From Ramlibacter sp. (GTDB taxonomy: Bacteria > Pseudomonadota > Gammaproteobacteria > Burkholderiales > Burkholderiaceae_C): 64,000 nucleotides of DNA. Where the stretch lies: NCBI GenBank assembly GCA_019635435.1, contig JAHBZM010000001.1:4030001-4094000 (forward strand). The letters run 5' to 3'. Position 1 is the first letter of the stretch; every line of letters starts with the position of its first letter. Of this stretch, positions 44,025 through 52,763 are shown piece by piece. Under the pieces are notes generated by a model, which was not told where the DNA came from, ran no database searches, and saw only the letters and a list, made by a program, of their open reading frames with translations. The translations under genes and the position numbers were made by a program.

Positions 44025-44525
44025 TCAGTCGCGCCCGAGGCTGCGCACTTTCTCGGCCAGCCGGTCCTGCACCAGCGGCGAGACGAACTTGTCGACCTCG
44101 CCGCCCAGCACGGCGATCTCGCGCACGAAGGTGCTGCTGATGAACTGGAACTTGTCGCTCGGCGTGAGGAACACCGTCTCCACATCGGGCATCAGGCTGC
44201 GGTTCATGCCGGCCAGCTGGAACTCGTAATCAAAGTCGGTCACGGCGCGCAGGCCGCGGATCATGGCCTTGCCGCCGCGCGCCACCACGAAATCACGCAG
44301 CAGGCCCGAGAAGCTCTCGACCTCCACCTTGGGAAAGGGCTTGACCGCCTCGCGCGCCATCTCGATGCGCTCCTGCAGGGTGAACATCGCCTTCTTGTGG
44401 TGGCCCGCGGCCACCGCCACGATCACGCGGTCGAACAACTGCGTCGCACGCCGCACCACATCCTCGTGCCCCAGGGTGATCGGGTCGAAGGTGCCGGGGT
44501 AGACGGCAATGACGTTATGGACCAT
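44025..44525 (-). CDS. coaD: Pantetheine-phosphate adenylyltransferase
   Basis: 166 residues. 'AVYPGTFDPITLGHEDVVRR' contains the T/HxGH nucleotidyl-transfer motif, followed by 'YEFQLAGMNRSLMPDVETVF' and 'FISSTFVREIA'. It makes dephospho-CoA from 4'-phosphopantetheine and ATP. It follows rsmD on the same strand after 57 bases, a widespread pairing. Confidence 0.96.
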   Translation of the reverse strand: MVHNVIAVYPGTFDPITLGHEDVVRRATQLFDRVIVAVAAGHHKKAMFTLQERIEMAREAVKPFPKVEVESFSGLLRDFVVARGGKAMIRGLRAVTDFDYEFQLAGMNRSLMPDVETVFLTPSDKFQFISSTFVREIAVLGGEVDKFVSPLVQDRLAEKVRSLGRD

Positions 44526-44582
44526 CAGGCTCTCCTGTGCCAGGCGCGGCGAACCGCAGATTCATGCATTTGCTGCAATGCA

Positions 44583-45179
44583 TTATGCAATGCGATGTAA
44601 CAGGTGCGCGTGCACCGCGCCCGCCTTGAGATGGCGCCGCACGCACAGGCCCAGTGGCTGCAACGCGGCATCGTCCCAGGCCATGGGCGCCTCCAGGTAG
44701 ATCTGCCCGTCGCCCGCCAGCGCGTGCACGCCGGCCTGCAGCGCCGCGCTGAAAAGATCACGGTCAAAGGGCGGGTCCAGCAGCACCAGGTCCGCCGAAC
44801 CCGCCGCCTGCGCCTTCAGCCCCGCCACCCCGTCACCGCGCTGTACTTTCACGGCATGCGCCGCGAGCCGGTCCTGCACCTTGCGCAACTGGGCCACGAG
44901 GCCGGCGTCGTGCTCCAGCATCAGCACGCTGGCCGCGCCGCGCGAGGCTGCCTCAAAGCCCAGCGCACCGGTGCCCGCGAACGCATCCACGCAGCGCCAG
45001 CCCGTGAGGTCCTGGCCGAGCCAGTTGAACAGGGTCTCGCGCACGCGGTCAGGCGTGGGGCGCAGGCCGGGCTTGTCGGCGACCGCAAGACGGGTGCGCT
45101 TCCACTGGCCACCGATGATGCGGATGTCGTGACGGGCACCGCCTTCGGGGTGCGCACGTGCCGGGGCTGCTTTGCTCAT
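44583..45179 (-). CDS. rsmD: 16S rRNA (guanine966-N2)-methyltransferase RsmD
   Basis: 198 residues from the ATG at 45179; the frame continues upstream but only this start gives the usual N-terminus before 'IRIIGGQWKRTRLAV'. 'PTPDRVRETLFNWLG', motif I 'CVDAFAGTGALGFEAASRGA' and catalytic 'LVLLDPPFDRDLF' identify it. It methylates G966 of 16S rRNA. Confidence 0.94.
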   Translation of the reverse strand: MSKAAPARAHPEGGARHDIRIIGGQWKRTRLAVADKPGLRPTPDRVRETLFNWLGQDLTGWRCVDAFAGTGALGFEAASRGAASVLMLEHDAGLVAQLRKVQDRLAAHAVKVQRGDGVAGLKAQAAGSADLVLLDPPFDRDLFSAALQAGVHALAGDGQIYLEAPMAWDDAALQPLGLCVRRHLKAGAVHAHLLHRIA

Positions 45180-45214
45180 GGCGCCGAGCTTAACCGGCGC
45201 CGCGGCCCGTCGGT

Positions 45215-45802
45215 TCAGCGGCTGTCGCCCGAACTGGAGTCGCCGGTCAGCGGCGCGAGGTCGGACGAATACAGGCGATCGCCCACGTGCAGTTCCTGGC
45301 CCTTCTGCCACGCGGCCTCGAAGGCCGCGAGCTCGTCGGCGGTGGCGCGCTCGTATTTCTGGCGCTGCGAGAGTTCAGGCGGCAGCGACGCCGGCACACT
45401 GTGGCCCGCCCGGTTGCGGTCAAAGCCCTGCATTTCGTCATTGACGCGCCAGTACACGCCGGCCACCACCACGCCATAGCGCGTCATGGCGTTCTTGGTG
45501 ATGGCGGCCCCCACGGCCACAAGGTGCTCGGGCTGGCCTTCGCGGTTGTGCAGGAAGTCGGTGTTGAGGTCGATCATCACCGAGTACTGGTGGCCGCGCT
45601 TGTCGTTGCGCACCACCCGGAACTTGTAGCTTGCCGACAACACGCCGTGGGCCTGCATGGTGACCTTGATGGCCTCGTAAAGCATCTCGCGGCGAAACGC
45701 CATGCGCTCCTCGAGATTCATTTTCACAGGCCCGGTCTCAGGCCCCGACGGGGGCCGGGACGCACCTTCCTTGCTTGCAAAAAGACTTTTGAGTATCGAC
45801 AT
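45215..45802 (-). CDS. Conserved protein of unknown function
   Basis: 195 residues from the ATG at 45802. The N-terminal 'MSILKSLFASKEG' is followed by 'NLEERMAFRREMLYEAIKVT', a segment 'YKFRVVRNDKRGHQYSVMID' that reads as beta strands, and 'ITKNAMTRYGVVVAGVYWRV'. The C-terminus is helical and acidic. I recall similar proteins only from Comamonadaceae and related genera. It sits between the M16 peptidases and rsmD, giving no functional hint. Confidence 0.65.
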   Translation of the reverse strand: MSILKSLFASKEGASRPPSGPETGPVKMNLEERMAFRREMLYEAIKVTMQAHGVLSASYKFRVVRNDKRGHQYSVMIDLNTDFLHNREGQPEHLVAVGAAITKNAMTRYGVVVAGVYWRVNDEMQGFDRNRAGHSVPASLPPELSQRQKYERATADELAAFEAAWQKGQELHVGDRLYSSDLAPLTGDSSSGDSR

Positions 45803-45923
45803 ACGGAGTTCCTGCCAATTGTTTACGCCCAACCTACGACTTCGGCAAGAAAAACGATGCAGGCGTTACACCTTTTCACACTCTGGTTTGCAACTTGTCC
45901 AGTGCATCACGAAAGCGGGGGGC

Positions 45924-47306
45924 TCAGTGCCTGGCCCCCACGATCACCGTGGCCATGCGCTGCGGTTGCAGCGTGCGCGCAAACGCGGCCCTGACGTCGG
46001 CCACCGTGACGCGGCTGACCTGCTGCGTCCAGGTGTCCAGATAATCGAGCGGCAGCTGGTTCCACGCGATGCCCGCGATGTTGCCCAGCAGCTTGCGGTT
46101 GCTGTCGATGCGCAGCGCAAAGCCGCCGATCAGGTTGTCCTTGGCGGCCTGCAGTTCGGCCTCGGTCGGGCCTTCGGCCACGAACTGGCGCAGCACCTCG
46201 CGTGCCACCTGCACCGCCTGGTCGGCCTGGTCGGGCCGGGTCTGCAGGCCCAGCGTGAAGGCGCCCGCATGCCGCGCGGGGGCGAAGTAGCTGTAGACGC
46301 TGTAGCTCAGGCCGCGCTTCTCGCGCACTTCGTTGGTCAGGCGCGAGACAAAGCCCCCTCCGCCCAGGATGTAGTTGCCAACGATGAGCGGAAAGTAGTC
46401 CGGGTCGGCCCGCTTGATGCCGGGCTGGCCGATGAACACATGGGCCTGTGCCGATTCAAACGGGATGCGCTGCTCGCTGGGTGCCGCAAGCGCCGCCACC
46501 TCGGGCACCGGCGGCAAGGGCGCGCAGCGCTGCGGGCTGCCGGCCGGCAGGCGCGACAGCAGCGTGTTGACCAGGGTCTCGGCCTGCGCGCGGGTCACCG
46601 CGCCCACCAGGATGACATGGGCACGGCAGGCCAGCACATGGCGCTCGTGCAGGGCCTGCATGTCGGCCACGCTGATGCGCGCCAGGGTTTCCTCCGTGGT
46701 CTGCCGTCCGTACGGGTGATCGCCATAGACGGCTTGGGCAAAGGCCTTGCCCGCGATGGTGCCGGGCCGGGTGTTGGCCTCCTTGATCGAGGCCACCATG
46801 CGTTCGCGGTCGCGCTGCCAGATGTCGGCGGGGAACGCCGGCGCGGCGATCTGGCGCGATGCCAGTTGCGTGGCCCGCGCCAGCAGGTCGGGGTAGGTCA
46901 GCGAGCGCAGGCTGAAGCTCAGCCGGTCGCTGTCGGTGCTGGCGTCGAACGAGGCGCCCAGGTCGGCCCAGGCCTCGCTGAGCTGGTTCTCGTCAAGCGC
47001 CGCGGGGTAGTCACCCCTGGCGCCCGGGCCATCGGCGGCGCGGATGCCGCGCGACATCATGGCCGCCATCGCACTGGCGAGCCCCGACTGGGCCGGCGGG
47101 TCGCGGCGGCTGCCGGCGTCAAAGTCGATCTGCACGTCCAGCATCGGAATGGCCGGGCTTTCAGCCAGCCAGACTTCCGCGCCACTGGGCAGCTTCCAGT
47201 GCTGCAGGGCCAGTGCCGCGAGTGCCGGTTGGGCAAGGAAAAGGGCTGTAGTCCCCGCCAGCAGGGCACGTACCGCTGCACTTTTGATAGCAAATTGAAA
47301 AGTCAA
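45924..47306 (-). CDS. M16 peptidase-like protein lacking the zinc motif (partner subunit)
   Basis: About 460 residues. I place the start at the TTG at 47306, which gives the signal peptide 'MTFQFAIKSAAVRALLAGTT'; the frame is open further upstream. At the position of HxxEH the sequence reads 'SGLASAMAAMMSRG', so zinc cannot bind. The C-terminal Arg/Tyr part 'KRGLSYSVYSYFAPARHAG' that contacts substrate in the partner chain is kept. It follows an active M16 gene by 16 bases; the two probably form a periplasmic heterodimer. Signal-peptide bases carry a copy of the dispersed repeat. Confidence 0.85.
   Translation of the reverse strand: MTFQFAIKSAAVRALLAGTTALFLAQPALAALALQHWKLPSGAEVWLAESPAIPMLDVQIDFDAGSRRDPPAQSGLASAMAAMMSRGIRAADGPGARGDYPAALDENQLSEAWADLGASFDASTDSDRLSFSLRSLTYPDLLARATQLASRQIAAPAFPADIWQRDRERMVASIKEANTRPGTIAGKAFAQAVYGDHPYGRQTTEETLARISVADMQALHERHVLACRAHVILVGAVTRAQAETLVNTLLSRLPAGSPQRCAPLPPVPEVAALAAPSEQRIPFESAQAHVFIGQPGIKRADPDYFPLIVGNYILGGGGFVSRLTNEVREKRGLSYSVYSYFAPARHAGAFTLGLQTRPDQADQAVQVAREVLRQFVAEGPTEAELQAAKDNLIGGFALRIDSNRKLLGNIAGIAWNQLPLDYLDTWTQQVSRVTVADVRAAFARTLQPQRMATVIVGARH
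47240..47293 (-). repeat. Dispersed repeat, copy B (inside M16 signal peptide)
   Basis: On the minus strand the 54 bases run from GCTATCAAAAGTGCAGCG to GCGGGGACTACAGCCCTTTT. The right half is nearly identical to the copy in the ynjF-like gene (CTGGCGGGGACTACAGCC shared without a mismatch), and the codon phase is the same. Confidence 0.75.
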
Positions 47307-47322
47307 GTCAGGCTCCCGGGGA

Positions 47323-48738
47323 TCAGTGACGCGAACCCGATGGGGGTGTGCGGGGTTTGCGGCTCTTGTCCACGGGCTGCGGCAGCAGGGTGGCCACGGT
47401 GAGCTGGTCGTCGCCAAAATACCGGCCGGCCACCGCCTGCACCTGCGCCGAGGTCACGGCACGCAGGCGCTGGATCAGCTGTTCACCCGCATCCAGCGGC
47501 TGGCCCAGCACCCAGTAGCTGCCCAGCTCGCGGGCCTGGCTCATCACGGAGTCGAGCTTGTAGACCTCGCCAGCCACCCACTGGGTCTTGACGCGGCTGA
47601 GTTCGCTCTCGGTCACGCCGTCGCGCGCCACGCGGGCCACTTCGGCGCGCAGCGCGGCCTCCACCTGCGCGCTGGTCTTGCCGGGAGCGGGCACCGCGTC
47701 CAGCATGAACAGCTGGGGGCCGCGGCCCCACAGGCCGTTGGAGGCGCCCGCGCTGTCGGCCAGACGGTCCGGACCCTGCGTCAGCGCGCGTTCGAGCCGG
47801 GCGCCGGGGTATCCGTCGAGCACCGCGGCCAGCACCGTGAGCGCTAGCGCGTCGTCCACCGCGGGCGAGTTGTCCAGCACCGTGATCTGCGGCACCTTGA
47901 AAGCCAGGGTCAGGTAGGCCTGCTCGGCCGGGGCCTTGAACTCGATGCGGCGCAGCCCCGCCTGCGCGGGCTCGGTGCGCGGCTTGCGCGCAGGCAGGGC
48001 CCGCGCGGGAATCGGCCCGTAGTATTTTTCGGCCAGGCGGCGCACCTCGTCCACCTCCACATCGCCGGCCACCACCAGCGCGGCATTGGCGGGCGTGTAC
48101 CACTGGCGGAAGAAGCCGCGCGCGTCATCGGGCGTCATGGCGTCCAGGTCGCTCATCCAGCCGACCACGGGGCGATGGTACGAAGACGCCATGAAGGCCG
48201 CCGCATTGAGCTGCTCGTACAGCTGGGCGCGCGGCTGGTCTTCGGTGCGCATGCGGCGCTCTTCCTTGACCACCTCGATCTCCTTGTGGAACTCCTCGTC
48301 GGGCCACTGGTTGTGGGCAAACCGGTCGGCCTCGAGCTTCATCACGTCCTCCAGGCGCCCGGCCGGGATCTGCTGGTAGTAGCCCGTGGAATCCCGTCCG
48401 GTGAAGGCGTTCTCGCGCCCGCCCAGGGCCGCCACACGGCGCGAAAACTGGCCGGCCGGCACCTCGGGCGTGCCCTTGAACATCATGTGCTCCAGCACAT
48501 GCGCAACGCCGCTGGTGCCGTCCACCTCATCAAACGAACCCACGCGAACCCACAGCATCTGCACCGCCGTGGGCGCGCGGCGGTCCGGCTTGACGATCAC
48601 CGTCAGGCCGTTGCCAAGGGTGAATTGCGCGACGCGGGCCGGCGCGGGCGGGTCGGCCGCGAGGGTGGCCAGGGGCAGTCCCAGCAGGGCCAGCGCGAGT
48701 GAAATGGGGGCGCGCAGGCGCCGCAGGGGGTGTTTCAT
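47323..48738 (-). CDS. M16 family zinc metallopeptidase
   Basis: 471 residues from the ATG at 48738. Signal peptide 'MKHPLRRLRAPISLALALLG' with cleavage likely after 'LAA'. The inverted zinc motif is 'VAHVLEHMMFKGT' (HxxEH, about residue 70) with the distal Glu in 'VVKEERRMRTED'. Periplasmic pitrilysin-like enzymes of this kind degrade peptides. The gene is divergent from ftsY with 29 bases between starts and leads a two-gene operon with the inactive partner. Confidence 0.93.
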   Translation of the reverse strand: MKHPLRRLRAPISLALALLGLPLATLAADPPAPARVAQFTLGNGLTVIVKPDRRAPTAVQMLWVRVGSFDEVDGTSGVAHVLEHMMFKGTPEVPAGQFSRRVAALGGRENAFTGRDSTGYYQQIPAGRLEDVMKLEADRFAHNQWPDEEFHKEIEVVKEERRMRTEDQPRAQLYEQLNAAAFMASSYHRPVVGWMSDLDAMTPDDARGFFRQWYTPANAALVVAGDVEVDEVRRLAEKYYGPIPARALPARKPRTEPAQAGLRRIEFKAPAEQAYLTLAFKVPQITVLDNSPAVDDALALTVLAAVLDGYPGARLERALTQGPDRLADSAGASNGLWGRGPQLFMLDAVPAPGKTSAQVEAALRAEVARVARDGVTESELSRVKTQWVAGEVYKLDSVMSQARELGSYWVLGQPLDAGEQLIQRLRAVTSAQVQAVAGRYFGDDQLTVATLLPQPVDKSRKPRTPPSGSRH

Positions 48739-48767
48739 AGAATGGTGTGATTCTAAAAAGCCGTTCA

Positions 48768-49841
48768 ATGTTCAGTTTCTTCCGGAAAAAAGTCGCTGCG
48801 CCGCCCGCCGCGCCTGCTCCCGCCACGCCGGCGCCCGCGGCGGCCAAACCACCGGCACTGCCACCTGGCGAGGGCCCCAGCCTGATCGGCAGCGCGCTCA
48901 CGGCCCCGATCGAGCTCCCCGCAATACCCGCCACGCCCCCCGAGCGCGCGCGCTGGCTGGACCGGCTCAGCGCCGGCCTGCGCAAGACCGGCTCGAGCAT
49001 CTCCTCGGTGTTCAGCGGCGCGCGCATCGACGATGCGCTGTACGAAGACCTGGAGTCCGCGCTGCTGATGGCCGACACCGGCGTCAAGGCCACGCAACAG
49101 CTGCTTGACGAGGTCAAGCGCCGCGTCAAGGACACCGGCGCCACGCACCCGGTGCAGGTGCGCAACCTGCTCATCGAGGCGCTGACGCGCATGCTCAAGC
49201 CACTGGAAAAGCAGCTGGTCATTGGCGAGCACCAGCCCACGGTGATCATGGTGGCTGGCGTCAACGGCGCGGGCAAGACCACGTCCATCGGCAAGCTGAC
49301 GCGCCACCTCGCGGGCGACGGCGCCTCGGTGCTTCTGGCCGCGGCCGACACCTTCCGCGCCGCGGCGCGCGAGCAGCTGGGCGTCTGGGCCGACCGCAAC
49401 ACCGTGGAGATCGTGAGCCAGGAGGGCGGCGACCCGGCGGCCGTGAGTTTCGATGCTGTCACGGCCGGCAAGGCGCGTGGCAAGGACGTGGTGCTGGTGG
49501 ACACCGCCGGGCGCCTGCCCACGCAACTGCACCTGATGGAAGAGCTGCGCAAGATCAAGCGCGTGGTCACCAAGGCCGACGCCACAGCCCCGCATGAGGT
49601 CCTGCTGGTGATCGACGGCAACACGGGCCAGAACGCGCTGAGCCAGGTCAAGGCCTTCGACGACACGCTGCAACTCACGGGGTTGATCGTGACCAAGCTC
49701 GACGGCACGGCCAAGGGCGGCGTGCTGGCCGCCATCTCGCAGGAGCGGCCCGTACCGGTGTACTTCATCGGCGTGGGCGAAAAGCTCGAGGACCTCGAGA
49801 CCTTCAATGCGCGTGAGTTCGCGCAGGCACTGCTGGCCTGA
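48768..49841 (+). CDS. ftsY: Signal recognition particle receptor FtsY
   Basis: 357 residues. A short N-terminal Ala/Pro-rich A domain ('MFSFFRKKVAAPPA') precedes the NG domain: 'VAGVNGAGKTTSIGKLTRHL', 'LAAADTFRAAAREQLGVWAD', 'VLVDTAGRLPTQLHLMEEL' and 'GLIVTKLDGTAKGG'. It is the GTPase receptor that docks ribosome-SRP at the membrane. The start at 48768 is chosen for 'MFSFFRKK', usual in betaproteobacteria. Confidence 0.97.
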   Translation: MFSFFRKKVAAPPAAPAPATPAPAAAKPPALPPGEGPSLIGSALTAPIELPAIPATPPERARWLDRLSAGLRKTGSSISSVFSGARIDDALYEDLESALLMADTGVKATQQLLDEVKRRVKDTGATHPVQVRNLLIEALTRMLKPLEKQLVIGEHQPTVIMVAGVNGAGKTTSIGKLTRHLAGDGASVLLAAADTFRAAAREQLGVWADRNTVEIVSQEGGDPAAVSFDAVTAGKARGKDVVLVDTAGRLPTQLHLMEELRKIKRVVTKADATAPHEVLLVIDGNTGQNALSQVKAFDDTLQLTGLIVTKLDGTAKGGVLAAISQERPVPVYFIGVGEKLEDLETFNAREFAQALLA

Positions 49842-49842
49842 C

Positions 49843-49864
49843 GCCCCGCGTAAGAACGCGGGGC
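49843..49864 (+). terminator. Hairpin after ftsY
   Basis: GCCCCGCGT (49843-49851) pairs with ACGCGGGGC (49856-49864) around AAGA, right after the ftsY stop. It lacks a T-run, so termination would be inefficient or factor-assisted. Confidence 0.5.
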
Positions 49865-49904
49865 CGGCGCCGACTCACGTCATCACTCCAAGGAACCCGT
49901 GCCC

Positions 49905-51113
49905 ATGACCTCCCGCCTTTCCCTGTCGCGCCGCCAGGCCCTGGCCCTGCTGGCCGCCGGCGCCAGCACGCCGCTGCTGGCCCAGACCGGTACCGCCTGG
50001 CCCGCCATTGAAGCCAGAGCCAGAGGCCAGAAGGTGTTTCTCAATGCCTGGGGCGGCAGCGAGCGCACCAACGCCTACCTGCAGTGGGTGGCGGCCGAGG
50101 TGAACCAGCGCTTTGGCGTGCAGGTCGAGCATGTCAAGCTCACCGACACCGCCGAGGCCGTGAAGCGCGTACGCAGCGAAAAAGCCGCGGGCAAGCTCAC
50201 GGGGGGCACGGTGGACGCGATCTGGATCAATGGCGAGAACTTCCTCACCATGAAGCGCGAAGGCCTGCTGTTTGGCCCGTTCGCCGAAAGCCTGCCCAGC
50301 TTCCAGTACGTGGATGTGGCGGGCAAGCCCACCACCCGCATGGATTTTTCCGAACCGGTGGAAGGGCTGGAAGCGCCCTGGGGCATGGCGCAGTTCACCT
50401 TCTATGCCGACCGCAAGCGCGTGCCCACGCCGCCGCGCAGCATGGCCGAGCTGCTGGCCTTTGCCAGGGCCCATCCCGGCCGGCTGACCTACCCGCGCCC
50501 ACCCGCCTTCCTGGGCACCACCTTCCTCAAGCAGGCGCTGGTCGAGCTCAACAGCGACCGGTCGGCGCTGTACCGGCCCGTCACGCCCGAGGCGCTGGCC
50601 AGGGCTGCCGCGCCGCTGTGGGCCTACCTGGACGCGCTGCACCCGCAGCTGTGGCGCGCGGGCAAGCAGTTTCCCGCGTCCCCGGCCGCGATCCGCCAGA
50701 TGATGGCCGACGGCGAGCTGCTGGTGGCCCTGACCTTCAACCCCAACGAGGCCGCCAACGAGATCGTGGCCAGGCGCCAGGCCGAGACGGTCTACAGCTG
50801 GCAAATGGCCGGGGGGTCGATAGGCAACACCCACTTCCTGGCGATCCCGTTCAACGCCAATGCCCGCGAGGGTGCGCAGGTGCTGATCAACTTCATGCTG
50901 TCGCCCGAAGCCCAGGCCCGCAAGGCCGATATTGCAGTGTGGGGTGACCCGACCGTGCTTGCGCTGGACAAGCTGCCCGCGGCCGAGCGCGCCCGCTTTG
51001 GCAGCCAGCCCTTGCCCGGGCAGCTCACGCAGACGGTGCCCGTGATCCTGGAGCCGCACGGCAGCTGGGTGGACCCGCTCGAGCGCGAGTGGACCCGCCG
51101 CTACGGGCAGTGA
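49905..51113 (+). CDS. ABC transporter substrate-binding protein, YnjB-like
   Basis: 402 residues from the ATG at 49905 (a GTG lies two codons earlier). The signal peptide has an 'SRRQALALLAAGA' twin-arginine stretch, so Tat export is possible. 'KVFLNAWGGSERTNAYLQWV', 'TVDAIWINGENFLTMKREGL' and 'GSIGNTHFLAIPFNANAREG' resemble E. coli YnjB. The following permease, ATPase and phosphatidyltransferase genes reproduce the ynjBCD-F order. The substrate is not known. Confidence 0.85.
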   Translation: MTSRLSLSRRQALALLAAGASTPLLAQTGTAWPAIEARARGQKVFLNAWGGSERTNAYLQWVAAEVNQRFGVQVEHVKLTDTAEAVKRVRSEKAAGKLTGGTVDAIWINGENFLTMKREGLLFGPFAESLPSFQYVDVAGKPTTRMDFSEPVEGLEAPWGMAQFTFYADRKRVPTPPRSMAELLAFARAHPGRLTYPRPPAFLGTTFLKQALVELNSDRSALYRPVTPEALARAAAPLWAYLDALHPQLWRAGKQFPASPAAIRQMMADGELLVALTFNPNEAANEIVARRQAETVYSWQMAGGSIGNTHFLAIPFNANAREGAQVLINFMLSPEAQARKADIAVWGDPTVLALDKLPAAERARFGSQPLPGQLTQTVPVILEPHGSWVDPLEREWTRRYGQ

Positions 51114-51117
51114 GCCC

Positions 51118-52050
51118 ATGGCCGCTGGCCCGCGCCGCCCGGCGTCCACGGCCATCGCCGCCGGGCTGGCCGCGCTGGTGGCCGTGCCGCTGCTGTGGGC
51201 CGCGGCCACTGCGCTGAGGGCCGGGTTGGACGGGCCGGCCTGGCAGGCCCTGGCCGCCGATCCGCAATGGCCGCGCGCGCTCGCCATGAGCCTGTGGACC
51301 GGGCTGGGCGCCACCGCGCTGTCGGTGGCCCTGGCCGCCTGGCTGCTGTCGCACAGTTTTCCCGGCCCGTTCTGGCAGCGCACCGTCAAGGCCCTGCCGC
51401 CCATGCTCGCGGTGCCGCACGTGGCGTTCGCCGTTGGCCTGGCCTTTCTGGTGGCGCCCAGCGGCTGGCTGCTGCGGGCGCTGTCGCCCTGGGCCACGGG
51501 CTTTGAGGCGCCGCCGCCCTGGCCCACAACGCAGGATCCCTGGGGCCTGGGCCTGATCGCGGTGCTGGTGGCCAAGGAGGTGCCGTTTCTGCTCTGGGCC
51601 GCGGCCACCCAGTTGCAGCGCGCCGATGTGGCCACCCGCTGGCAGCGTGAACTGGAGCAGGCCCGCAGCATGGGCTATGCGCCGCGCACGGCCTGGTGGC
51701 GCGTGCTGTGGCCCCAGCTGTGGCCGCGCCTGTGGGGCCCGCTGGTGGCGGTGCTGGCCTACGGCCTCACGGTGGTCGACATGGCGCTGGTGATCGGCCC
51801 CACCTCGCCGCCCACGCTGGCCGTGCTGTGCTGGCAATGGCTGCTCGATGCCGACGCCCGCCTCAATGCCCAGGGCGCGGCCGCGGCCTGGCTGCTGGCG
51901 GCCTGTGTGGGCCTGCTGGCCGCCGCGCTGTGGCCGCTGCGCCGGGCCCTGCACCGGCGCGCGCGCTGGGCCAGCGGCCGGCGCGACCGCCGCCCGCCCG
52001 GGCCGCGCCTGCGGCCGCCGTGGCCCGGCTGGCGCGATCTACGGCAGTGA
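51118..52050 (+). CDS. ABC transporter permease, N-terminal half of a YnjC-like protein
   Basis: 310 residues with about six membrane segments ('IAAGLAALVAVPLLWAAATA', 'LIAVLVAKEVPFLLWAAATQ') and an EAA-type loop 'ELEQARSMGYAPRTAWWRVL'. The last 35 residues are Arg/Pro-rich with no structure. E. coli YnjC is one chain of about 510 residues with two such halves; here the frame ends at a TGA that overlaps the ATG of the second half (TGATG). This is either a natural split with coupled translation or a frameshift. Confidence 0.75.
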   Translation: MAAGPRRPASTAIAAGLAALVAVPLLWAAATALRAGLDGPAWQALAADPQWPRALAMSLWTGLGATALSVALAAWLLSHSFPGPFWQRTVKALPPMLAVPHVAFAVGLAFLVAPSGWLLRALSPWATGFEAPPPWPTTQDPWGLGLIAVLVAKEVPFLLWAAATQLQRADVATRWQRELEQARSMGYAPRTAWWRVLWPQLWPRLWGPLVAVLAYGLTVVDMALVIGPTSPPTLAVLCWQWLLDADARLNAQGAAAAWLLAACVGLLAAALWPLRRALHRRARWASGRRDRRPPGPRLRPPWPGWRDLRQ

Positions 52051-52763
52051 TGGCCGCGCTGGCCGTGGGCAGCGTGGCCGGCGTGTGGCCCTTTCCGCGC
52101 CTGTGGCCCGAGGCCCTGAGCCTGCAGGCCTGGCACTCGGTGGGCCGCAGCGCCGGCACGCTCTGGACCACGGTGCAGCTGGGCCTGGCCGCGAGCCTGA
52201 GCGCCCTGGCCTGGTCCGTGGCCTGGCTCGAATGCGCGCCCCCACACTGGGACGCGCGGCTGAGGCGCCTGGTCTACCTGCCGCTGCTGCTGCCCTCGGT
52301 GCTGTGGGTGGTGGGCCTGCACCGGCTCGCGCTGGCCTGGGGCATCGACGCGCGCTGGCCCGGCCTGTGGCTGGCCCACAGCCTGGCGGCCGTGCCCTAT
52401 GTGCTGATTGCGCTGAGCCCGGCCTACCTGGGCTTTGACGCGCGCTACCGCCAGGTGGCCGCGTCACTCGGCCGGCACCGGGGGGCGTTTCTGCTGCGCA
52501 TCAAATGGCCGCTGCTCAAGGCGGCGCTGCTGGCCGCCTTCGCGGTTGGCTTTGCGGTGAGCGTGGCCCAGTACCTGCCCACGCTGTTTGTGGGCGCCGG
52601 GCGCTTCAACACCGTCACCACCGAGGCCGTGACGCTGGCCAACGGCGGCCAGCGCTCGCTCACCGCGGCCTATGCCTGGCTGCAGTGGCTGCTGCCGGCC
52701 GTGGTGTTTGCACTGGCCGCCTGGGCCGGCCGGCCACGCCGATTTGCGAAGATCGTGGCATGA
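52050..52763 (+). CDS. ABC transporter permease, C-terminal half of a YnjC-like protein
   Basis: 237 residues from the ATG at 52050, which shares its A with the preceding stop. Membrane segments include 'VQLGLAASLSALAWSVAWLE' and 'LVYLPLLLPSVLWVVGLHRL'; the EAA-type loop is 'YRQVAASLGRHRGAFLLRIK', then 'KAALLAAFAVGFAVSVAQYL'. The frame is open upstream to 51696, so a fusion product would need a slip near 51,950-52,040. The gene overlaps the ATPase gene by four bases. Confidence 0.75.
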   Translation: MAALAVGSVAGVWPFPRLWPEALSLQAWHSVGRSAGTLWTTVQLGLAASLSALAWSVAWLECAPPHWDARLRRLVYLPLLLPSVLWVVGLHRLALAWGIDARWPGLWLAHSLAAVPYVLIALSPAYLGFDARYRQVAASLGRHRGAFLLRIKWPLLKAALLAAFAVGFAVSVAQYLPTLFVGAGRFNTVTTEAVTLANGGQRSLTAAYAWLQWLLPAVVFALAAWAGRPRRFAKIVA

